Source of the DNA: Toxonevra muliebris
Lineage: Eukaryota; Arthropoda; Insecta; Diptera; Pallopteridae
Direction of reading: 5' to 3'
Assembly (NCBI GenBank): GCA_963691655.1
Contig: CAVNUY010000011.1
Location: 186,001-250,000 of the forward strand
Length of the DNA: 64,000 nt
A model generated the notes under the pieces. The model saw only the letters and a program-made list of their open reading frames with translations. It had not been told where the DNA came from and did no database searches. The stretch's first letter is position 1; the number at the start of each line of letters is the position of its first letter. Made by a program: the position numbers and the translations under genes. This document shows, piece by piece, positions 56,623-64,000 of the stretch.

Positions 56623-57301
56623 TACAAGGTGAAGTTACCAGCAACCCATTCTTCTTCATTCTTCGTGGTCAATACCATAGGCTGTCAAAATCATTGTTTA
56701 CTTTTGATTGTTTTTTTTTTTTGACATTCTCTGCATGCCGCTATTATGGCCGCAACAACAAATATGTCTTGTTATTGTTTTTTTGTACGGCTGATTTTGA
56801 ACTTGTATGGTATCTGACGCAAAAACAAAGATATCCTGTTTTTGCCAAGGTGAATTGTTGTAATCTTGCTATTTCCTTATACATGATTTCACCATGCTCT
56901 CATATATCCAAACTAATTCACAAATTGGGAATTGTCAAAAATTTAAAATAGTATGAATACCATAGTGAGAGAAAGTAAAACTGAGATTTTGAAGCGTAAA
57001 ATATTGCTTTAATTTATGAACATAGCAACAACTCTTGATTTTGGTCACTATAACTACATTTTTGAAGAGCCTGATGTTGTAGGCAAATTTGTTTCCCAGA
57101 TTCGTAATCAGTGTAGCGTACTCGGGGAAAAAAGCACCCCCGATTATTTTTGGTTCGCTCTTAAAATGTTGGTAGAGTGTCAGACAACCATAAGCTGGAA
57201 ACTAAATTGCATATGTAAGAAAGTTTGAATTAAAACTGTTTAAGTCGTGCTTGACGACTATGGCTTGAAAATCTAGTAACTATGCCATTATTTATTTTCA
57301 G
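56623..57301 (+). other. Mitf intron end, with an orphan open frame
   Basis: A 70-codon open frame (57016-57228) encodes DFGHYNYIFEEPDVVGKFVS and PDYFWFALKMLVECQTT. The composition is more protein-like than its surroundings, but I recognise no family. It could be a decayed transposon piece or an unannotated exon. The intron ends in the acceptor tttattttcag at 57301. Confidence 0.45.
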
Positions 57302-58066
57302 TTGCATATCATCACTTGTTGCAATATTAATCAAATGGATGACCTTATGGAAGATAGCAAACATCCGGTACTAGGTGGGGACCCTTTGCTATCATCGCAC
57401 AGTAGCCATTTACATTCAGCTCCGCAGTCACCAACGAAAGAACAACTACAACGTTGCACAAGCAACAGCAGCTTTAATCATAACGATAATCATGATTCGG
57501 ATGCTCACGATACTAACGATCATAATCACAATAGTAATTGCAGAAACCAAAATAAAAACGAGTGTGCAGATTTGTATCAAAAAACTATAAGCCCAAAAAC
57601 ATATACAACAGGCTTAAAAAATAATAGCTCTAAAGACAATTGCAGTGTCAGTAATAACAATAGTCGTCAATTTTATCACCAGTCTCTGCAGCAAGTCTCA
57701 AAACAAGATAGCAGTAATACTAGCAACCTTTTTTGCCGAAAAAAAATTAAAAATCAGTATAATAATCAACATCAAACCAATCAGACACCAACTAGTAATG
57801 GAAGCAGCACTATGTCATCTTTACAACATGGACGTGATCCTTTACTTTCATCTTCGCATCATAGCTCACTAGATTCTCATCATCATATTGATGGATTAGA
57901 GCCACCGAGTCAGCATCATCACCATCATCATCATGACAATTTGCACGACAACAATCACGTGGATGATAACCATGTGTCGGTTGATCTCTCCAGCGCTATT
58001 ATGAACGATTCGTTATCTTTAATATCGTCCACGCCTAGCGAATCAATATTACTATCAGCAGATTAA
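57302..58066 (+). CDS. Mitf: Mitf, terminal coding exon
   Basis: The exon follows a good acceptor (tttattttcag, 57291-57301) in phase 0, the same phase as the donor at 49114. It has 254 codons and a TAA at 58064-58066. Near its start it encodes MDDLMEDSKHPVLGGDPLLS, matching the MITF/TFE C-terminal block (LEDILMDD...DPLLSS in vertebrates). A Ser/Pro stretch, then long His/Asn/Asp-rich low-complexity regions, follow. A second DPLLSSS copy occurs near residue 180, and the end is Ser-rich (LSLISSTPSESILLSAD). The N-terminal repeats are typical of fly transcription factors. The KQE sumoylation-type segment expected between the two exons was not seen, so a small exon may lie in the intron. Confidence 0.88.
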   Translation: MHIITCCNINQMDDLMEDSKHPVLGGDPLLSSHSSHLHSAPQSPTKEQLQRCTSNSSFNHNDNHDSDAHDTNDHNHNSNCRNQNKNECADLYQKTISPKTYTTGLKNNSSKDNCSVSNNNSRQFYHQSLQQVSKQDSSNTSNLFCRKKIKNQYNNQHQTNQTPTSNGSSTMSSLQHGRDPLLSSSHHSSLDSHHHIDGLEPPSQHHHHHHHDNLHDNNHVDDNHVSVDLSSAIMNDSLSLISSTPSESILLSAD

Positions 58067-58735
58067 TTGGATATTGATATACAATAATATAGTATTCGAA
58101 CAGAAATTTAAATATTTTAGTCAGCTTTCACACACGCGAGATTTTCACAGCGATATTTTTTTTTGCCTGCAAAAAGAGGCAATACGAAAGATGAAGAGGC
58201 CAGTCCTGGCTGTACCACCGATATTTTTCTTTTCTCTTCACATTTTTTATTTTTCATATTTGGTTGTTTAATGTTGATGTTTGAGAGACGTTAAGACGAA
58301 ATAATAGAAATGGAATAGAAATAATAGAAAAATCGGAGAGAAAATGTCGGTATATGTAAATATAAACGAAAATCACAGAGGAATTAAAAATACCGACATG
58401 AAAATCTCGGCCTGTGTAAATCCTGACTTACAGAATGTAAAAATATGGGAAGTTTACTACCAGTACGTACTTCTAACATCACCAAAATCTATTAGAGTAA
58501 ACTTTTATTATAACAAATTAATCAATGCATAGCACTTTTGTTTAATTAGAGGAAAGGTCTTAGGTTCCAAGCAATCTATTGTTGTTCCCAATAAGTTTTT
58601 TCATGGTTCTAGTTTTAAAAATGCTCTTGACGTACTGGTTTTTGACTAGTGAATTATGGAGACTTTAGGAAAAATAACAGAGCCTTCTAAAAAAGCTCAA
58701 ATTAAGCTAAAATTTTCTACCCTGATGTTAATTTA
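58067..58735 (+). other. Mitf: Mitf 3' UTR and downstream DNA
   Basis: AT-rich, no recognised frame. No convincing polyadenylation signal could be chosen; the nearest aataaa-type sequences lie at about 58818 and beyond. Confidence 0.4.
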
Positions 58736-59115
58736 CTATAGCCCTGTTTACGTTTTAGAGTGAAGTGATGGTTAACGGAGTAACAGTTTAAAAGTGTAAC
58801 ACAAAATTACTCTACAATAATAAAAACAAATAATATACAACAAATATACAACATTTGCTCTTACCCATACTTTACACTTTTACTCTGGTTTGACCCTTGA
58901 GTAAAATATTTGTTACTCTGAGTAAGAGAGAAAACTATTTAGTGTTGCCTACCTTTTGATTTGTACAACAACAAAAAATAAAAATCAAAAGTTTTGTTGC
59001 TAGCGCATTCAATTGATCGCAGACAGTGCACTATCTCAGTTTTAAGTGCGTTCACGCTCTAGCGTAAAACATTACCTTTTTACTCCGTTTCTCAGCACTT
59101 TACTCTAAAGAATGA
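58735..59115. mobile_element. Small MITE with tttagagt(g/a)aagtg subterminal repeats
   Basis: The left side reads agccctgtttacgttttagagtg... and the right side is its imperfect reverse complement ending ...ctttactctaaagaatgaataggact. About 30 bp pair with several mismatches, and ggagtaa/ttactcc words recur inside. No clear target duplication. No coding frame. Confidence 0.6.
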
Positions 59116-59120
59116 ATAGG

Positions 59121-59639
59121 ACTTATGTTTTTTAGATATAAAAATAACTCCACTTTTTTTAAAAAAAAACATTAAATAATTTTTATTTCTGGCACTGTAC
59201 GTGGAGCAGATTGGTGCATTATTAAATTAATTAGGAATAGTTAATTTTCTTATTTTATGGCACAAAAGCTCATGAAGATTCTAGACCGATCTTTTTCGCA
59301 TACATTTATGTTATGTGAGTTATATTTGTACCCTAATGGAAGATGCCTACAGTTTTATGGCGATCCGAACGGGGAAGAGAAAATCGTTTTCTTCGGCAAC
59401 TTTTACTCTTAGCGCATTTGGCCAATAAATTGTAGGAAAAACTCATCTCAAGGCCGATCTAAAAGACTTTGATAGTAAAAATTAAAAATCCAAAATGATC
59501 GATTCAAAATGGCGATTGACTTGGATGGAAATATTACATCATGAATGTAATATGTTGTAAAGAGTTAAGGTCTAATTATAGAAACTTAACGTTACGTAAC
59601 TTAGCATAGCAGCGCATAGCAAAACTTAAAACTGATTTT
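59121..59639. other. Unassigned sequence
   Basis: No supportable feature. Confidence 0.4.
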
Positions 59640-60215
59640 AGCACAGCAGCAAAACAAAGAAGAAAGGTCTCTCAACCTCGAAACTTCTATGTTTCACTGA
59701 GGAACCTTAGAAGCTAGAAAGAGGGAGAGTATGTATATTATTCATGCTCCAGACATAACTAATCAACAGCCGGACAGCTACGAATTTAATGCTCCGTAGT
59801 ATCGTCGTCCTCAAGACACGATTGGCAGGTTGGATCGGTTATGACGTCCATGTTGGTTATGTGTTGACCACATGTATTATGTCCAGTAATGACACCAATC
59901 AATAATCTTTGGTCCTTTCTTCTGTTTCAGAAGAAGTTCCGCTGATTTCCTGTTAGGTTGTTCTGCAGGAGTCAAGCTCGGACCATCTTTCTTTATGAAT
60001 AAAACCAACGAAGTTGATACAACGCATGACCTCCCCAGAACTTATGCCAAGAAGAGGTTCCGGACCTCAATTGCAGAACCTTCATTAACTATCAGCTAGC
60101 TCATTCCCTGCAATACCACAGTGTCCTGGAAGTCATATAAGGCATAACTTGTTGTGTTTTGCAACACTATTTAGTTTTGCCTTACACTCGCTGACTAATT
60201 TTGAAGAGCTGACTG
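59640..60215 (-). pseudogene. LOA-type LINE ORF2, RNase H and C-terminal zinc region
   Basis: On the minus strand the sequence reads LPGHCGIAGNELADS (about 60125-60085), the RNase H motif after the catalytic Asp. Then GVITGHNTCGQHITNMDVIT and PTCQSCLEDDDTTEH follow, a zinc motif at the C-terminus. Frameshifts occur between these blocks and the frame degenerates toward 59640. The last 190 bp match 15215-15425 inside the hAT element. LOA-type LINEs keep an RNase H domain after RT, so this could be the same family as 17071-23947 or the fragment at 63740-64000. Confidence 0.72.
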
Positions 60216-60217
60216 GG

Positions 60218-61025
60218 TTACCAGTTATCAATTATCCAGCTCACCACGTCTAGGATATCTGCCGCAGATGCCTTTATGTCATTTTTCACTGCGCTTCGTA
60301 AGCCTAGAAGTGTAAGACCTAAATTATCGACCCACTCGTCTTTTCCAGTGGCAAGTATGGAGCCTTTTAATGCGCGATGCCATCTCTCTATAAGACCATT
60401 TGCCTGGGGGTGATAGGGTAAAGTGCGGTCGCGTTGAATGCCTAACGTCTCTAGTAATTCGATGAAAATACGAGATTCAAACTGTGCTCCCTGCTCTGTA
60501 ACGATTTTATGAGGAACTCCATAGCGTCCAACCCATTCGTTTAAAAACGATCGGCATACGGTTTCGGCTTGCATGTTTGCCAATGGTATCGCTTCTGGCC
60601 ATCTGGAGAAACGGTCTATAAGCGTCAGACAGTAGCGAAAACCATGATTCATAGGTAATGGACCGATGATAGCGAACACAGGCTCGAAAGAACTCCTTGC
60701 CCTCTTTTCGCATGTCAGGCCATACATACCGTTGTGATACCATTTTCAAAGTAGTGTTGGCGCCTAGATGCGCGAGGTTATGCAAAGACTGCAGTACCTG
60801 CAAACGAAAAGTGTGTGGTACCACCGGCCTGATGTTATTCGTAGCGTCATCACAAAGTAACTGTTCTTGAGCATTCGGCAACCTAAAATATTTTAAATGC
60901 AATGAATGTCTTTTCTTACCATTTAATAGATCAGCAATATTCGGATCATCTTGCTGCGCTATAGCTTGGTGATTTATGACTGTTATCGTGTTGATGCGTG
61001 ATAGCATATCTGCGGTTTTATTAGC
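60218..61025 (-). pseudogene. Ty3/gypsy integrase, degenerate
   Basis: The frame continues from the RNase H part across an in-frame TGA near 61025. The zinc-binding domain is recognisable (LHNLAHLGANTTLKMVSQRY, VWPDMRKEGKEFFRACVRYH), although the last Cys pair is damaged and a shift occurs near 60650-60720. The core (60727-60218) reads FAIIGPLPMNHGFRYCLTLI, KIVTEQGAQFES and NGLIERWHRALK. The first catalytic Asp is absent (FAII for the usual D-I-x-G), the second is Glu instead of Asp, and the third (E of IERW) remains. The protein would not be active. It ends abruptly at 60218 where other sequence begins. Confidence 0.85.
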
Positions 61026-61028
61026 AGT

Positions 61029-62891
61029 TCAAGGAATGTAGCGAAAGTCAGTTGTGAACTGGCCTATGAATTCCAGCTGTCTTACTTGTCGCGGAGACTC
61101 TTTGTCTGGTCGTTGTTTAAAGGCGTAAACCAGCGGCTTGTGATTGGTGTAGATAGTTGCAATGTTTCCTTCGATCATGAAGCGAAAATGCTTGATGGCG
61201 AGGTAAATGGCAAGCAATTCTCTATCGTAGGTCGAGTAACGCTTTTCGGTGTCTGTCAAGCGGCGTGAAAAATAGCCTAGCGGCTGGGGATTGCAGTCAA
61301 CTACCTGGTGCAGCACGGCTCCTACGGCGATGTCTGATGCGTCAGTCGGTAGCTCCAGCTTTGCGCCAATTTTAGGATATGCAAGTGCAGCGGCTTTTGC
61401 TAGTTCATGTTTACATTGCTTAAAAACGGATTCCGCATTATCGTTCCAAACAATCGATGTTTTATCGTTACGTGTATTTCCAATTATTAGCTTTTGTAGC
61501 GGGGCTTGATGTTCAGCAGCTTTTGGCAAACATTTTCGATAGAATTTCAGATGGCTATGAAGCTTTTGAGTTCTTTGGCGATAGTAAGTTTCGGTATCCG
61601 CATGATTGCCTCGACTTTTTCTGGGAGCTGTAGTATGCCTTGTTGTGTGATAAGATGGCCCAGGAATTTGACCAAATTCGCATTTAGATGGGTTAATTGT
61701 TAATCTTGCAGCGCGTAGTCGTGCGAACACGAGCTTTATGTGTTCGGTGTGCTCTTGAGGTATCGATGATGCGATGCAAATATCATCGATGTATGGAAAC
61801 ACGAAATCTAAGCCACGCAGAATTTCGTTGATAACACACTGAAAGGTCTGCGCTGCGTTGGATAAGCCAAAAGTCATACGCGTAAACTCGAACAGACCGA
61901 ATGGCGTTATTATGGCTGTCTTCTTTACGTCTTCGGGTCGAACCGGAATTTGGTGGAAAGCTCGCTGAAGGTCGATTTTCCCGGCGGCGGCTAGCTTTTC
62001 AGGATCAAGTCTTCGCATGCGGTCGGTGACTGGATGCCCAACCGTCTCGATGGCGTGGTGAACAGCTGTTGATACAGGCTTTTGCATCGATGTCATCTCG
62101 GTAATGCCTTTGTATTCTATAAGCAATTCGAAAAATGGATTTCTGGCGTCGAAGGCTTTGACTTGCTCTTTCGGCTCAATGCGAATGGTGCACGGCACTT
62201 CGAGTTTGGTTTTGTTGTCAATTAGTCGATTCCGCTTCAAATCAATAATTAAATCAAAATGGCGAATAAAATCGCTGCCGATGATTGGCATACTTACGTC
62301 GGCTATCATGAAGCTCCACTCGAAGTGTCGACGAAGACCGAGATCAATGCGCTGGCGAAGAATACCGTAAGTATTGATTGCTGAGCCGTTAGCTGCGAAC
62401 AGCGAAATTGATGTTGGGCGAAATTTTGATAAAAAGCGTGATTTTGGCAAGACGCAAAAATCGGCTCCTGTGTCGACTAAGTATTTGAGTTGAGTCGATT
62501 TGTGCGCGACGAAAAGTTGATTAATTCCAGCGATGCTTTTATCAACGGAGACGTCGCTGGAGGGTGCTGCGAGCCAATCTCGCTTGCTTAAGTCGTTATT
62601 GACTTTAGTGCGAGTACGATGACCACATGGACTGCGACAACGAGTGGCTGCATCTCCAAATGATCGATGATGCCAACAATCTTCGCTGCTGGGTGTCGTA
62701 CTGTGCTGATGACTGCGCTGCCGACTGCGTGTACGGCTACGTTGACGTGTTGGTTGGACGGTGCTGAGCTGTCGGCTGCGCTCGCGAAAATCCAAATCGT
62801 TTAATTTTTTTTGAAGCCAATTCTGCAAGATTCGGTGTAGAGTCATTGTCACATGTGGTTGAACTGGTCTTCGCGTGACCTTGCAACTCAT
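61029..62891 (-). pseudogene. Ty3/gypsy Gag end, protease, RT and RNase H
   Basis: A 620-codon frame without internal stops but with an internal loss. Residues 72-89 are the CHCC knuckle (CWHHRSFGDAATRCRSPC). The protease has YLVDTGADFCVLP at about 138-150 and IIGSDFIRHF. The RT begins late: the segment with the first motifs is deleted, and the frame resumes at AAAGKIDLQRAFHQIPV (first catalytic Asp in KIDLQRAF), then FGLSNAAQTFQ and FPYIDDICIAS. RNase H follows with ELPTDASDIAVGAVLHQ, STYDRELLAIYLAIKHFRF and IYTNHKPLVYAFKQR, with Asn instead of the usual Asp in TNH. The start is not the natural one, since Gag lies upstream in another frame. Confidence 0.87.
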
Positions 62892-63259
62892 CGCATTGCG
62901 TTGTACAATTGACTGGGGCGCTGGTTACCAAGCATTGGAATGCGAACATGTACATCGTTCTGCACATGAGCATTTTGCCGATATGACGAAAATGGTGGTG
63001 GCTCGTTACTCAGTCGCGATGCTAAAAATGGCGTTCCGTTTTGCTGTTGCATTGGCGGCCCGCTGCACTGTTGCGGTGGCTGCGCGGCATTTAACTGCTG
63101 CGAAACTAACGGTGCTGACGGAGGTACAGTTTTGCATAGAGCAGAGAAAACATTTTGTTCCTGCCGTGGCGTTGCGCCTTGTTCGGGCACGTTGTTGGAA
63201 TCACTGCTGTGGTTGGCAGATAGTGCTGAGTCTGCAGGGAAACTGTCGCTGCAAGACAC
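62737..63259 (-). pseudogene. Ty3/gypsy Gag N-terminal remnant
   Basis: A Gln/Pro-rich frame from ATG 63259 (ADSALSANHSSDSNNVPEQG, then QQLNAAQPPQQCSGPPMQQQ) to about 62888. A second overlapping frame follows (62973-62737). The capsid core of CsRn1-like Gag is not recognisable, so a large part appears deleted before the knuckle in the next frame. The start is 200 bp downstream of the primer site. Confidence 0.6.
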
Positions 63260-63436
63260 AGAAGTGCTGTCTTTCGTTGCAGATGTTTGTCCATAAAAAA
63301 AAATGAAGACGCGAGTACACGCGAAGCTAATAGAAAATTAGATACGTAAAATGGGCAATTTTTTTCATGAGTAAAAAATGACGTAGAACGTTGCATCGCA
63401 ACGACTTATTTTACATAAGTGTCTGGAAGCGGAGGT

Positions 63437-63458
63437 CTCAGATCACTTCGGGGTCAAC
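63437..63458 (-). promoter_or_regulatory. Primer binding site region of the gypsy element
   Basis: On the minus strand the LTR end ...ctaca is followed by ttgttgaccccgaagtgatc. This matches the tggtgaccccgacgtgat phrase commonly seen after the 5' LTR in insect Ty3/gypsy elements. Confidence 0.65.
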
Positions 63459-63460
63459 AA

Positions 63461-63728
63461 TGTAGGTTGGTCGAGCGGTACTTTTATTTTTTCGCACAAC
63501 GTGGGGAGCAGAATCAAAAAAAAGAACGGTGCGCACTTGTGTTACAGCAAAGAATGATTGATTTTTTTATTTCTTCTTTTTTTACAGCAATAATTTAGTG
63601 ATGATACAAAATTTTAAATTCAGGCTTAAAACATAGAGTACATAATTTAAAAAAAAAGGTATAATAATTGTTTCAGAAGCATAAAAATGCTACAGATAAC
63701 TTTACTTAATTATGTGGCAACTGCCACA
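63461..63728 (-). repeat. 5' LTR of the gypsy element
   Basis: Read on the minus strand the LTR starts tgtggcagttgccaca, a palindromic end (63728-63713). It finishes ccaacctaca next to the primer site at 63461, a length of 268 bp with TG...CA ends. The other LTR is absent from the window. Confidence 0.65.
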
Positions 63729-63739
63729 TATATCCATGA

Positions 63740-64000
63740 GCGAGGCAAGCCATGAAGATCCTTTCCAAAACCTTCATAAGATTTGTCCCTCCCCGTTTTA
63801 GTATGATAAATGTCGTCGGGTCCAGGGAACTTAAAGTCATAGAATGAAGAAAAGGCAAACCTTAATGTCTTTTCGGTGGCTGACCAGGAATATTGACAAC
63901 GCTATGAGGAGCAGCTACCTTGCAACCCGGGAAATGCGTTGCAAGGAGTACGTCTTTAATTTCTGACCAGGAGTTGGTGTAGGAGCAATCGGGCTTCAAA
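63740..64000 (-). pseudogene. LINE reverse transcriptase start, fragment
   Basis: Two minus-strand frames. The first (about 63995-63900) reads VLLATHFPGCKVAAP. The second (63885-63740) reads RFAFSSFYDFKFPGPDDIYH, the start of RT with the FKSPGPDGI-type motif (Gly to Asp change). A frameshift near 63890 joins them. It continues out of the window and probably represents the LINE into which the gypsy element inserted, with 59640-60215 as the other side. Confidence 0.65.

Larger units (their letters stand above)
60216..63460 (-). mobile_element. CsRn1-like Ty3/gypsy retrotransposon, internal part
   Basis: A minus-strand LTR element. The 5' LTR is at 63461-63728 and the primer site at about 63437-63458. 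Gag, protease, RT-RNase H and integrase follow in order. The 3' end breaks off in the integrase at 60216 where LOA-type LINE sequence starts, so the 3' LTR is missing. Clade placement rests on the CWHHRSFGDAATRCRSPC knuckle, the CHCC type used by CsRn1-like elements. Confidence 0.85.

Noticed and set aside
57375..57872. Alternative frames over the Mitf terminal exon (for example 57375-57590)
   Set aside because: They overlap the His/Asn-rich Mitf frame in another phase; only the 57302 frame has a matching splice phase and conserved motifs.
1..64000. CRISPR arrays, bacterial operons or prophage
   Set aside because: No regularly spaced identical repeats of that kind; the content is eukaryotic transposons and a spliced host gene.

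Overview
The window is eukaryotic, AT-rich and almost entirely transposable elements. It suggests a higher fly (Diptera). The one host gene I recognise is the 3' part of Mitf, the single-copy insect MITF/TFE bHLH-zipper factor, on the + strand. One exon (48947-49114) starts inside the leucine zipper. A second (57302-58064, stop to 58066) carries the C-terminus with the conserved DDLM...DPLLSS block. The bHLH exon is not visible, so most of the window upstream of 48947 may be one or more very large introns. In Drosophila Mitf lies on the repeat-rich dot chromosome (Muller element F). If that location is conserved, this is element-F DNA, which is the X chromosome in many non-drosophilid flies. 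Species cannot be fixed from the sequence alone.

Layout from left to right. A degenerate BEL/Pao LTR element (about 1-5905) is followed by an extra gag-type zinc-knuckle reading frame and an LTR-like tail (5960-6850). Next come a truncated DD37D mariner (to 7981), a tRNA-derived SINE (8720-9031), and Helitron and TA-MITE fragments (9800-11260). From 11.9 to 24.7 kb a single minus-strand LINE (called LINE-A here) is split by insertions. These are a short DD37D mariner (12386-13037), a hAT-type element (14860-16447) that itself holds a second SINE (15770-16087), and a LOA-like LINE (17071-23947) that holds a nearly pristine R1-clade LINE (18367-22004, intact 984-residue ORF2). Most junctions are marked by exact target-site duplications.

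From 25 to 33 kb there are diverged repeats, hAT-type elements (26622-27658; 29051-30475, the latter inside a LINE ORF1) and small inverted-repeat elements. At 33.4-38.2 kb a PIF/Harbinger transposase gene is interrupted by a MULE-type transposon (33734-36200). The MULE coding region ends in a RING finger and the insertion has a perfect 9-bp duplication. From 40.2 to 42.3 kb a jockey-like LINE 5' region carries an unusual series of hairpins. A CR1-like LINE with a PHD-type ORF1 follows (42.7-47.4 kb).

The Mitf intron between the two exons (49115-57301) holds a Helitron with three tandem tRNA-like modules (49731-52609), a LINE RT fragment split by a second copy of the 26.6 kb hAT family (54417-55388), and a MITE (56258-56622). 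After Mitf come a MITE, LINE RNase H remnants (59640-60215), a CsRn1-like Ty3/gypsy element on the minus strand with its 5' LTR (60216-63728), and more LINE sequence to the end. Apart from R1 ORF2, nearly every element carries stops, frameshifts or deletions.
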